This document shows positions 28,165-38,400 of a stretch of 64,000 bases of DNA, one piece after another; positions within the stretch are counted from its first letter, which is position 1, and every line of letters starts with the position of its first letter. A model generated the notes under the pieces. The model did no database searches. It had not been told where the DNA came from and saw nothing but the letters and a program-made list of their open reading frames with translations. Source of the DNA: an uncultured Methanomethylovorans sp. (lineage in GTDB: Archaea > Halobacteriota > Methanosarcinia > Methanosarcinales > Methanosarcinaceae); contig NZ_OY782870.1 in assembly GCF_963678545.1 (NCBI RefSeq), positions 434,001-498,000 on the forward strand. Direction: 5' to 3'. Both the position numbers and the translations under genes were made by a program.

Positions 28165-29418
28165 ATGCTGTATTATGAAGATGAACTGCTGGTTGCAATT
28201 GATGTTCCTTATATATCTACTACTTTTGCCATTGAGAAACCTACATGGATCAAATGCAATGTAAAATTAACAAAGGAAGGGCTCCAGATCAAATTCGTAG
28301 ATGAAGTATTTACTATTCCTTTCACAACTATAGAATATAGTAATAGGATTTTATCCCATTCAGTCATAAATAGCATCCAATTTACCAGCAAGTACTCTTT
28401 TTTCATTGTAATAGACCATCGAAAAAATGCTACTATCGGCTATGAGAATATACTGTTCAGTACACTTTTAGCAGGCAATAAAACTGAAATTTACAAACTT
28501 CGATATTTTTTAACGGCAATTTTGGGTTTGCAGGTGGATCCACTATTGAAAAACCTCACAGTAGAAGAAGTAAGACTGCTGTCTTTAATTGACGATAACG
28601 TTAGAAATGTTGAGCAATTAACTGCAATCTTTGATGAGAACAAAGACTTACTCTACAGAACCTTCTATGCATTAGTTTCAAAAAGTCTTGTTGATGACCG
28701 TGCAACCCTTACATCTACAGGTCTGTTGATAATTAGAAAAGTAAAAGGTATTGATGATGCAAAAAAATCAAATGAAACCGAACTTAAAGATAAAATAGAT
28801 GAAGTTGTAAAATTATGGGACGATTCCGAGAAATCTATCATTAAAGATAACAAAAATAAAGTTTATCTAAAATATGGTGAATCGAGTTTATCAGGCAGTG
28901 TTCTCACCGAAGATATCTGGAGATTCCTCCCGCTAAAAGAGATAAAGGAAACTAAAATAGAAGATCTTAAAGAGTCTGGTTTGGGATTAGTAATGTCCAC
29001 TACATATGATTCAAGCATCTTTTTGCGGGCCTATGATGATTCTGTAATCTTCACCCTTAAAGGATTGCTGGATAAGAAAGATGACATTCAAATTCGTATC
29101 TTATATTGCCTATATCTGGGAATTGTAGAAGAGACTTCTATTTTGAGCATACTAGACATAAAGGCACATACTTTCCTAGAGCAGCATCAGCAGATGGAAA
29201 AGATGGGAATATTGGATAATAGGATCATATCCAATAGGGGCCTTGACCTGATACACAAAATGATAAAGGGTTACTGTACTGTACTATTGATCTATAGAGA
29301 TGTGAGCACTCGTCGATTGGAACATATGAGAATGGATAACTCAAAAAAAGTAGTAATTGATAAGTTGAAACAAAAACACGATAAATTTAGAAATAATATT
29401 TCTTCTACAATATATTAA
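28165..29418 (+). CDS. cheF: CheF-like archaeal taxis protein, extended form
   Basis: The N-terminal half resembles CheF (DUF439), the archaeal adaptor that links CheY to the archaellum: EKPTWIKCNVKLTKEGLQIKF and TIPFTTIEYSNRI, followed by a winged-helix-like LTVEEVRLLSLIDDNVRNVEQL. At 417 residues it is longer than the roughly 290-300 typical, because a second beta/helix unit (YLKYGESSLSGSVLTEDIWRF onward, about residue 230) follows. ATG 28165 is chosen with GAGG seven bases upstream. No che or archaellum genes are nearby. Family fairly sure; role in this organism uncertain. Confidence 0.7.
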   Translation: MLYYEDELLVAIDVPYISTTFAIEKPTWIKCNVKLTKEGLQIKFVDEVFTIPFTTIEYSNRILSHSVINSIQFTSKYSFFIVIDHRKNATIGYENILFSTLLAGNKTEIYKLRYFLTAILGLQVDPLLKNLTVEEVRLLSLIDDNVRNVEQLTAIFDENKDLLYRTFYALVSKSLVDDRATLTSTGLLIIRKVKGIDDAKKSNETELKDKIDEVVKLWDDSEKSIIKDNKNKVYLKYGESSLSGSVLTEDIWRFLPLKEIKETKIEDLKESGLGLVMSTTYDSSIFLRAYDDSVIFTLKGLLDKKDDIQIRILYCLYLGIVEETSILSILDIKAHTFLEQHQQMEKMGILDNRIISNRGLDLIHKMIKGYCTVLLIYRDVSTRRLEHMRMDNSKKVVIDKLKQKHDKFRNNISSTIY

Positions 29419-29443
29419 CTTGTCTAGGCACCTATTTAGTAAT

Positions 29444-30679
29444 TCAAAACAACATCAACACCTTATTGACCTGTGCAATAGCAAAGATAAAATCTTGAAA
29501 GTGTTCTTTTCCAAGTTTTCCGTCCTCATGCAAATCAGCAAGTTCCAAGATAGTAGTTTCAAGACTGTCAAATGCTGAGCGTACATCAAGGTCATTGTCC
29601 ATGTGACTATTGAACGTGGGAACTATTTCCTGTATTAATTCTGAGGCTTGATGATTTTCTAAACCCTTTTCTAAAGAGGCATGTTTTAGTTTTTCAATTA
29701 TCCCAAGAAGATTCCGTAAATGTTGAGTCCTTTGTTCCATGAACTTTGGGGTGAAGTTCAAACGCTTACGGTAATGACCATATATAAGGAAAAAGCGAAT
29801 CTCTTTTCCAGAATAACCATTGGCAAGTAAATAGTCAGGATATATGACATTTCCCCTGCTCTAAGACATTTTCTTTCCTTCAACTAGCAGATGGGCACCG
29901 TGAAGCCAGAAACAAGAAAGTGTTTTTCCTGTTGCAGACTCCATTACTGCAATATTATAATCGTGATGCCTTACAAGATTGTCTTCACCTCCGCACCAGA
30001 TATCTACTGTGGGACCCAGGGTATCGCATAACATAGCTGGGTCCTGGATGTTCCATGAGGGTCTGCCCCTTCCTAAAGATGACTCCCAGGAAAGCCCCTC
30101 CTCTTTCCGATGCCTATGCCAAAGAACAAAATCACCGATGTTCCAGTTACTACCTGGATACGTATCCTTGTGGAAGCGCCTTATCTTTGCAGGCCAGTCA
30201 GATTTATTCAGATGCCCGAGCTTTCCAAAATCTTTAAAAGAACGAATGTCGAAGTATACATTTCCTTTGTACCAGTAGGCATGACCATTATGAAGTAGCT
30301 TTTCGATAATTTTCACAGCAATAGCTACGGAGGTGGAAGACCTTGGATTATAGGTGGGTTCTTTTATCTCAAGGTAATCAAGGTCGACAAAAAATTTAGC
30401 AGCACAACTGTTTGTCAGACTGAAAATATCTGTCAAGCTCTTCTTTGCCTCACTTATGGTCTTGTCTTCAATGTCAGTGAAATTGAGAGTTCTGTCCACA
30501 TTATACCCGGAATATTCTAAATAGCGTAAAAGAATATCTTCGAAAAGAAATGTGCGATAATTACCAAGGTGCGTAGGCTGATAGATAGAAGGCCCGCATG
30601 TGAACATCTTTACTTTTTCCTTTTCTTTAGGTTCAAATACCTCAAGATCTAGTGTCATACTATTGTATAATCTAAGCAA
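29444..30679 (-). CDS. Cysteinyl-tRNA synthetase-like protein with in-frame TAG in KMSKS
   Basis: Class I synthetase fold of 411 codons: Cys28 in MFTCGPSIYQ, HIGH-like HLGN at 37-40, NFTDIEDKTI, and VEGKKMS-[TAG273]-SRGN. The TAG (29861-29863) replaces the second Lys of KMSKS. The same frame then continues for 138 sense codons through NVIYPDYLL, RFFLIYGHYRKRLNFT and a DALR-type helical domain to TGA, without any other break. In Methanosarcinaceae TAG can encode pyrrolysine, so this is either a KMS-Pyl-S protein or a very fresh nonsense allele. Two of four CysRS zinc ligands are lost (Asp213 and Asn242 positions) and the C-terminal anticodon-binding domain is missing, so it is a paralogue, perhaps a MshC-like ligase. 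TTG start behind GGTGATCC. Confidence 0.85.
29861..29863 (-). other. In-frame TAG codon, candidate pyrrolysine
   Basis: The codon stands between KMS and SRGN in the synthetase-like gene. A single base change from AAG (Lys) gives TAG. Pyrrolysine is a lysine derivative, so insertion here would keep a lysine-like side chain at the catalytic signature. Confidence 0.7.
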
Positions 30680-30867
30680 AGGGGATCACCTGTGTATTCT
30701 TTATTGTAATATGAATTTATAAAGAATTATGCAGGACAGGAGATATTACGCTGAGACTGTTAGCAATAAACGATCGTAAAATATGTACATTTAACTATAG
30801 CAGTCATTCATTTTTGTTTACTCACTCTATTATTATAATGATACTCATATCATTTACTATGCATATA

Positions 30868-30944
30868 TTTATATAGCTTCCCATTGAAGGAACATCTCTC
30901 CTTTTAAGAGAGGAGCATTAAAAACTAACTAAGTGGTATTTATC
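30868..30944 (+). promoter_or_regulatory. Promoter and leader of first LVIVD cassette
   Basis: A TTTATATA box (30868-30875) is followed by a leader containing CTCC...GGAG inverted arms (30898-30901 and 30912-30915) and then the small ORF start. The same arrangement (TTTATATA at 34917, CTCC/GGAG at 34934-34937 and 34947-34950, then ATCATGCAAAAACAG) precedes the second cassette, so the leader was duplicated and conserved with the gene. Confidence 0.55.
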
Positions 30945-31208
30945 ATGCAAAAACAGAGATTTATTCCTGTTGTACTTCCGGTCGCATTGATCTTTCCTCA
31001 AAGCGATCTTATGTACCATCTTCCCAAGGGTGAAAAAGGTTCACCAATGTCCGGCGTGAATTTTGGTAGTAGTTCACTACTGTCCGCAAACACAAGGGAT
31101 TCATATTATGCAAAATTGGCTAAGATCGTTACCGCGATAACCGGAACTGGAGATGAAATTGCTGGTGAAACCACTGAGACTGAGGTATGGAAATGCAACT
31201 CAAGTTAA
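30945..31208 (+). CDS. Small leader ORF overlapping LVIVD gene 1
   Basis: An 87-residue ORF starting MQKQRFIPVVLPVALIF, with a short hydrophobic N-terminus and a polar remainder. It ends in TETEVWKCNSS and overlaps the start of the LVIVD gene by 16-22 bases in another frame. A paralogous ORF in the same position precedes the second LVIVD gene, with matching start (MQKQ..IPVVL) and end (TxVxKCNSS) but a diverged middle. The conserved ends may reflect selection on the leader and on the LVIVD ribosome site rather than on the peptide. A coupled leader peptide or a genuine small secreted protein are both possible. Confidence 0.5.
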   Translation: MQKQRFIPVVLPVALIFPQSDLMYHLPKGEKGSPMSGVNFGSSSLLSANTRDSYYAKLAKIVTAITGTGDEIAGETTETEVWKCNSS

Positions 31209-34200
31209 GTGGACCAATTAATATTGGACTTGCGTTATTTTGTATGATAATAATCGCAGGAATGGGTTCAGCTGAAGAACTTAATGTAAATTTTGCTGGC
31301 CAATTTGATGAAAATACTTATGATGCTGCTAGTATTACCAACGCTTTGGTAACAGATGGACAGGGTTTCACCAGCCACTTCGGCGGGAGTATTTCCAATG
31401 TTGTGGTAGTAGGAAATTATGCATATGCGGCACAAGGACAGGATATGCTTGTGATTGATGTCACAAAAACTTCTAATCCATCAGAAGTTGGGAAATTAAC
31501 TACCCTTTCGCTTATTAACAGTATTGTAGTAGAGGGAAATTATGCATACATAGCCAATGGAGATAATGGACTACAGGTAGTAGACATTACAAATCCAACT
31601 GCACCAACGATTGTAGGGACCTATACATATAATTCCGGAGCTGCATACGGTGTTACTGTAGCAAATAACTATGCATACGTAGCCAATGGTAACAGTGGAC
31701 TAGTAATCGTAGATATCACTAATCCGGCTGCACCAACATTTAAGGGTAGGTACGATACTCCCGGTTATGCATATGGCATTTCTGTAGTAGGCAATTACGC
31801 ATACGTGGCTGACGGCGGTAATGGACTTGTCATAGTCGATGTTACAAACCCAGCAGCACCAACATCTCTAAGCTCTTATGATACAGTAAAAGCAAATGCT
31901 GTCACCGTATCTGGCAATTACGCATACGTGGCGGATGATAGCAATGGACTTGTGATCGTTGATATCACAAACCCAGCAGCAGCAACTTATACAGGAAAGT
32001 ATGACACTCAGGGGAATGCAACCTGTGTAGCTATAGAAGGCAATTATGCATACGTAGCTGATGGGAGCAGTGGTCTTTCAATAGTAAATATATCCAACCC
32101 AGCAACACCATCAAGCACAGCGGTTTATAGTGCTACTCCCGGATATGCATATAGCATTGATGTAGTGGATAATTACGCATACATAGCATATGGCAGAACT
32201 GGACTTGCAATAATAAACATTTCAAAGCCTTCAGCACCAAGCTATGCAGGAATATATGACGTTGCAGGTTTTGCATCCGGTGTAGCTATAGCAGATAATT
32301 ATGCATATGTAGCATATGGATATATGGGACTTACAGTTGTGGATATCACTAATCCGGCAGCTCCTACCCGTGCAGGAAGTTATATTACTACTGGATATGC
32401 ACGTGATGTCGCAGTAGCAGGGAATTACGCATACATAGCTGATGGTAGTACTGGCCTAGTAATTGTAGATGTTAAAAACCCTTCCTCACCCTCACTTGAA
32501 GGTAGCTATAATACAAATACTGATGGGAAGGCATGGGGTGTTACAGTAGCAGATAATTACGCATATTTAGCTGATGGAAGTAGTGGTCTTGTGGTAATAG
32601 ATGTTACAAATCCAGCATCTCCAACTCTTAAGGGCAGCTATAACACTGCAGGAAATGCTGAAAATGTGGCAATATCGGGCAATTATGCTTACGTAGCAGA
32701 TGGAGATAATGGCCTTGTAGTACTAGACATCACCAAGCCAGCTACACCAGCACTTGAAGGTAGTTATAATACCCCCGGTCATGCATATGGTGTTTCAATA
32801 GTGGGTAATTACGCATATGTAGCTGATGGAAGTGATGGACTTGTGGTACTGGATGTAACAAACCCAGCTGCGCCAACTATTATAGGCAATTATGACACAA
32901 ACTTTGCACAGAATATTGCAGTAGCAGGGAATTATGCATATATCGCAGACGATAGCTTTGGACTTGTAATAGTAGATATAACAAACCCAACTGTGCCAAC
33001 ACTTGCAGGTAGCTATGACACAGCTGGTTATGGGTACGGTGTTGCCGTATTAGGAAATTATGTATACGTAGCTGATTTCAATAACGGACTGGTAATTCTT
33101 AGTGTTGACAATGGTTCAGACACAAATCCACCGGCCTCTGTAACAGATCTAAAAGAAATAAGTGCAGGTTCAAGCTGGATAAAGTGGGCATGGGTGAACC
33201 CCAGTGACGCTGATTTCAGCCATGTGATGGTATTTATTGATGGTGCATTTGTTGAGAATGCAGTTGGAGGAGTTTATGAATTAACCGGTCTTACTGAAGG
33301 AACGACACACACCATAAGCACAAAGACTGTAGACATATCAGGTAACACCAATCCTACATGGGTAAATGATTCAGCAGTAGCAACAACTACACTTCCTTCA
33401 GATACTACACCACCAGGATCTGTAACAAACCTCGAAGAGACAAATGCAGATTCACACTGGATCAACTGGACCTGGATAAATCCAGAAGATGATGATTTCA
33501 GTTATGTGATGGTATACATTGATGGTGAATTTGTTACAAATACAACTGACAGTTCAATTAATTCCTACAATGCTACCGAACTCTCAAAAGGTACTACATA
33601 CACTATAGGTTTGCAGACAGTAGACACTTCGGGAAACATTAATTCCGTCCTGGTAAACGATTCAGCTACTGCAATAAAACTTCCAAAGGTGTTAAACCTC
33701 GCTGGAACAAACATCACAAAGACTTCTATCACCCTCCTGTGGGAAAATTCTGAGGACACCACAGAAGTGAAAATAAGCCGTGATGATATGGCCCTTGGCA
33801 ATGCAAGTGGTTCAACATCTTATGTAGACAGCAACCTTAGCAGCGGTAAGAGTTATACGTACACTTTAGTCCCATACAATGAAGATGGAGTGGAAGGGAA
33901 AGCAGTAACTGCTAAAATAAAAACCAAATCCTCAAGTAGTGGAGGAAGCGGTGGAAGCAGTAGCTCAAGGAGCAGTAGTAGTAGTAGCGGAGGAAGTGGA
34001 GGTGCAACCTCTGTAGAAGACTATTCAAACCTTGCACTGAAAGATGTTGCCAATGCTTATCTGAGAATTGATACAAACGTCACCTATGAGTTCACAAAGG
34101 AAGGAAACCCCATACAGTCAGTTAGCTTATATTCCTTGAAGAACTCTGGTCAGATTACTTCCACCATAGAAGTACTAAACAACAGATCAAAACTGGCTAA

Positions 34201-34633
34201 CAGTACTCCTGAAGGACAAATATATAAATACGCCAATATATGGGTAGGCAAGGCTGGCTTTGCAACAGCATCTAACATTAAGGATGCGCAGATCCAGTTC
34301 AAGGTGAACAGTTCGTGGATACAAGATATGGGCTTAAATCCCGAGGACGTAAAGTTACAGAGATACAATGGAACTACATGGGAAATACTGCCGACTACTC
34401 TGGAAAGCAATGCTACAGGTTATGTAGTATATGAAGCTCAGACTCCAGGATTTTCTCCGTTTGCAATCACTGCTGAAAAGGAACTTGCTTCCTCTCCAAG
34501 TAGTGAAACTGAAGTCCAGAATATCAATTCTAATGCTACATCTGTAACAAAGGATACAAAAGTTCCAGGCTTTGATGCACTGTTCGCAATTGTAGGTATG
34601 CTTGCGGTTGCATACCTCATAAGGAAAAGTTAA
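31193..34633 (+). CDS. LVIVD-repeat surface protein with FN3, PGF-pre-PGF and PGF-CTERM
   Basis: A signal peptide (INIGLALFCMIIIAGMGSAEE) is followed by about 15 LVIVD repeats of 40-42 residues (GNYAYVADGSNGLVIVDITNP), expected to form a beta-propeller-like surface. Two fibronectin-III-like units follow (PPGSVTNLEETN... and a third shorter one), then a Gly/Ser linker, a PGF-pre-PGF domain (NSGQITSTIEVLNNRSKLAN to FSPFAITAEK) and the C-terminal PGF-CTERM sorting signal (VPGFDALFAIVGMLAVAYLI). It is thus secreted and anchored by archaeosortase A. ATG 31193 is chosen over 31187 because GAGGT is six bases upstream and the paralogue starts at the matching MQLK. Confidence 0.92.
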   Translation: MQLKLSGPINIGLALFCMIIIAGMGSAEELNVNFAGQFDENTYDAASITNALVTDGQGFTSHFGGSISNVVVVGNYAYAAQGQDMLVIDVTKTSNPSEVGKLTTLSLINSIVVEGNYAYIANGDNGLQVVDITNPTAPTIVGTYTYNSGAAYGVTVANNYAYVANGNSGLVIVDITNPAAPTFKGRYDTPGYAYGISVVGNYAYVADGGNGLVIVDVTNPAAPTSLSSYDTVKANAVTVSGNYAYVADDSNGLVIVDITNPAAATYTGKYDTQGNATCVAIEGNYAYVADGSSGLSIVNISNPATPSSTAVYSATPGYAYSIDVVDNYAYIAYGRTGLAIINISKPSAPSYAGIYDVAGFASGVAIADNYAYVAYGYMGLTVVDITNPAAPTRAGSYITTGYARDVAVAGNYAYIADGSTGLVIVDVKNPSSPSLEGSYNTNTDGKAWGVTVADNYAYLADGSSGLVVIDVTNPASPTLKGSYNTAGNAENVAISGNYAYVADGDNGLVVLDITKPATPALEGSYNTPGHAYGVSIVGNYAYVADGSDGLVVLDVTNPAAPTIIGNYDTNFAQNIAVAGNYAYIADDSFGLVIVDITNPTVPTLAGSYDTAGYGYGVAVLGNYVYVADFNNGLVILSVDNGSDTNPPASVTDLKEISAGSSWIKWAWVNPSDADFSHVMVFIDGAFVENAVGGVYELTGLTEGTTHTISTKTVDISGNTNPTWVNDSAVATTTLPSDTTPPGSVTNLEETNADSHWINWTWINPEDDDFSYVMVYIDGEFVTNTTDSSINSYNATELSKGTTYTIGLQTVDTSGNINSVLVNDSATAIKLPKVLNLAGTNITKTSITLLWENSEDTTEVKISRDDMALGNASGSTSYVDSNLSSGKSYTYTLVPYNEDGVEGKAVTAKIKTKSSSSGGSGGSSSSRSSSSSSGGSGGATSVEDYSNLALKDVANAYLRIDTNVTYEFTKEGNPIQSVSLYSLKNSGQITSTIEVLNNRSKLANSTPEGQIYKYANIWVGKAGFATASNIKDAQIQFKVNSSWIQDMGLNPEDVKLQRYNGTTWEILPTTLESNATGYVVYEAQTPGFSPFAITAEKELASSPSSETEVQNINSNATSVTKDTKVPGFDALFAIVGMLAVAYLIRKS

Positions 34634-34645
34634 GTTGCAAAAAGA

Positions 34646-34678
34646 GAAGGTTCAACACCTTCTTCAATTTCTTTTTTT
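34646..34678 (+). terminator. Hairpin and T-run after LVIVD gene 1
   Basis: GAAGG (34646-34650) pairs with CCTTC (34658-34662) and is followed by a T-rich tail ending in seven T's. It starts 12 bases after the stop codon. The paralogue has a stronger hairpin in the same place. Confidence 0.55.
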
Positions 34679-34975
34679 ATGCTATTTTTCATCAAATAGG
34701 AAGCATCAGCAAAGTATAACATGTGATGCCCATAATTGCTGTCCTGGGATACCCTGATTGTACAGAAATCACAACATAATTGTAATTTGTTTTTTTATAT
34801 TGTAGAAATAAATATACTCTGTAATACCATATCAAGAATATTGGTCTCCTTTATACTATGATTTTATCAACCACTCTTCTACAATATTAGGAGCGCTTTC
34901 GTAAAATAAAGATATGTTTATATATGTATACATCTCCTTTCAGACCGGAGTATTAAAAGTTTAAGTGGTTCGATC
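34679..34975 (+). other. AT-rich gap with promoter of second LVIVD cassette
   Basis: No coding sequence is seen. The right part carries the TTTATATA box (34917-34924) and CTCC/GGAG leader arms (34934-34950) described for the first cassette. Nothing else is recognisable in the remaining bases. Confidence 0.4.
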
Positions 34976-35413
34976 ATGCAAAAACAGGTAATTATTCCTG
35001 TTGTACTTCTGATTGCTTTTATTATTAGTGTAGGCAATCAAAGGTACCGTTTTCAGAAAAGTGGAAATGCTTTACATATAGCTGCTGCTTGTTTCAGTAG
35101 TGTAGTACCACCGTTCTTAGGTGTGCTGGAGAGACTTGAAAAAGAAATTAATTTAGATATAAATGACACTTACACAAATTATACTGAATGTGTCTGTAAT
35201 GAATATGAGGGGATTTCCAAGCCTTACACCAGAAATGAGAAGAACGTGGTCCAATATTTTCCAAGTAGAAAAAATGAAAGTAGTTCCCACTATATAATTA
35301 TTACAAAAAGTGAAAATGATAATGAATTTGCTTTCGAAACCACAAAAACTGGAGTGATAAAGTGCAACTCAAGTCAAGTGGATGTATCTATTTTGGAGTC
35401 GCAGTATTTTTGA
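34976..35413 (+). CDS. Small leader ORF overlapping LVIVD gene 2
   Basis: 145 residues starting MQKQVIIPVVLLIAFIISVG (hydrophobic, signal-like), then a polar domain with two close cysteines (ECVCNEY). It overlaps the LVIVD gene start by about 50 bases in another frame. The start and the TKTGVIKCNSS region match the ORF before LVIVD gene 1; the middle is unrelated and longer. It is hypothetical; the coding reality is less sure than for the LVIVD gene. Confidence 0.5.
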   Translation: MQKQVIIPVVLLIAFIISVGNQRYRFQKSGNALHIAAACFSSVVPPFLGVLERLEKEINLDINDTYTNYTECVCNEYEGISKPYTRNEKNVVQYFPSRKNESSSHYIIITKSENDNEFAFETTKTGVIKCNSSQVDVSILESQYF

Positions 35414-38400
35414 TGCTAATGATCGCAGGGATCGGAGCAGCTGAAGAACTCAAAATAGATTTAGTTAGTCAATATAATGGAAATACCTACGATACCGCTA
35501 GTATTACAAATGCGATTATATCACAGGGAGAAGATTTTGTCAGTCACCGCGGTGGAAGCATTTATGACGTTGTTGTAAATGGCAATTACGCATACGTTGG
35601 ACAAGGACAGGATTTACTGGTTTTGGACGTTACTGATGTTTCCAATCCTGTAGAAATGGGAAGAGTTACTACCCCATCAGTAATTAACAACATAGTAATA
35701 TCCGGAAATTACGCATACTTAGCTGATGGACAAACTGGCCTTCAGGTCGTAAATATAGAAAATCCAGCAGCGCCAGCAATTGCAGGTAATTTTAGTTCAA
35801 TTTATGCGGGAGGCGTAGCATTATCAGGAAACTATGCTTACATAGCCAGTGGAAGCAGAGGCCTTGTTTCATTGGATATCACAAATCCAGCAGCACCAAC
35901 TCGTGTAGGTACCTACAATACTACTGGTTTTGCTTCCAAGGTTGTCGTTGAAGGGAACTATGCTTACATAGCAGACGATAGCAATGGACTTGTTGTAGTA
36001 AACATCGCAAACCCAGGTGTATTAACTCTCACAGGTAGCTACGATACAACTGGTACTGCATCTGATGTTTTCGTATCAGGAAATTATGCATACATAGCCG
36101 ATGGTGACAGTGGCCTTCAGGTAATAGATATTGAAGATCCGGCAGCACCAACACTTGCAGGCAATTATGACACTGCTGGATTTGCAACAGACGTAATGGT
36201 AAATGGAAACTATGCTTACATAGCTGATGCAACAAACGGCCTTGTAATTATAGACATTACAAATCCGGCAGCACCGGCAAGTGCAGGAAGTTACACCATG
36301 GCATCAATACACGCTTATTGTGTTGATGTGGCAGGTAATTATGCTTATGTGGCCTTTGGTAGAAGTGGCCTGTCAATTGTGGATATTACGAATCTAGCAA
36401 CCCCCGTAAGTGCAGGAACTTATACTACTACTGCTGGATTTGCAAACGGTATAGCCCTATCAGATAACTATGCATACATTGCCAATGGTTACATGGGTCT
36501 TATGATAGTAGATGTCACAAATCCGGCATCACCAGCAAGCACAGGAAATTATGTTACTTCGGGATATGCACATGATGTTGCAATCTCTGGAAACAATGCA
36601 TACGTGGCTGATGGCAGAGGTGGTCTTGTTATCGTCGATACAACTAATGCAACAGCACCAACACTTAAAGGCAAATATACTGATACTATTGATCAGGCAT
36701 TTGGAATTGCTGTATCTGGAAATTACGCATATGTTGCTTACAATAGCAGTGGAGTTGTGATTTTAGATGTTACAAACCCAGCAGCACCTGTAGCCATTGG
36801 AGGATATGACACTTCAGGAACCTCAGAAGATATCTTTGTAGAAGGCAATTATGCATATGTGGCTGATGGTGACAACGGCCTTGTGATTCTTGATATCACA
36901 AATCCAGCAGCACCAACACTTGTAGGAAACTATGATACTGTAGGCTTTGCACACGGAGTTGCTGTAGAAGGTAACTACGCATATGTGGCTGATGGTTCTA
37001 ATGGACTTGTAGTTTTAGATGTCACAAATCCAGCAGCACCAACACTTGCAAGCACGTATGATACTAGCTATGCACAGAGAGTTATAGTCTCAGGTAATTA
37101 TGCATATATCGCAGACGATAGCGCTGGAATTGTGATAATTAATATTGCTAACCCAGCAGCATTAGTCAATGAAGGTAGCTACAACACTGCTGGATTTGCA
37201 TATGATGTTGCAGTATCAAACAACTATGTATATGTAGCTGACTTTGGAAATGGTCTTGTCATCCTTAGTGTAGACGGAGCAGCAGATACAGTTCCGCCAG
37301 CATCTGTAACAAACCTAAAGGAAACAAGCTCAAATTCAAGCTGGATCTACTGGACATGGACAAACCCCGCTGATACTGACTTTAGTCATGCAATGGTGTA
37401 CATCGATGGTGTATTCACTACAAATACATCTGAAGTATATTATAATTTAACAAACCTCACTGAAGGAAGTACACATACCATCGGTCTCAAAACAGTTGAT
37501 ACATCAGGGAACATTAACCCCACGTGGACAAACGATTCAGCAAATGCAACACTATTGCTGGTAGATACTATACCACCAGCATCTGTAACAAACCTTGATG
37601 ATTCAGATTCAGATTCAAGCTGGATCAATTGGGTATGGACAAACCCCACTGATGCTGACTTTAGCTATGCAATGGTATACATTGATGGAGAATTTATCAC
37701 AAACACAACCAACAGTTCCGTCAATTCATACAACGCAACCGGACTTTCTAATGCAACTAACTACACTATTGCCATCTGCACAGTGGATGCATCAGGGAAC
37801 ATTAATTCTACATTGGTTAATGACACAGCCATAGCAATGAAGCTACCCAGAGTCTCCAATGTTGCTGGAAGCGACATCACAAAGACTTCAATTACATTGA
37901 CATGGGATGCTTCTAACGACACCAGCCTTGTACAAATAGGAAGAGATGGCACTATCATTGGTAATGTTACCAATTCAACATCTTACGTAGATAGTGGCTT
38001 GTCAGCTGGCAAGACTTACACCTACACCTTGGTCCCATACACCAGCAATGAGCTGGCAGGTAAGGCAGTAATTGCTGAACTCAAAACCAAGTCTTCCAGT
38101 AGTGGAGGAAGCGGTGGAAGCAGTAGCTCAAGCAGCAGCGGAGGATCAGGTACAGGTTCAGCTTCAGTAGAGGACTATGCAAACCTTGCAGTAAAGGACG
38201 CTAAATCTCAATACTTGGAAATGAATAAAAATGTGACCTATCTGTTCACAAAGGAAGGAAACCCTATACAGTCAATCAGTTTCTATTCCCTTAAGAACTC
38301 AGGCCAGATTACATCCACTATTGAAATATTGAACAATAGATCAAAACTGGCTAACAGTACTCCTGAAGGATCCATATACAAATATGTAAATATATGGGTA

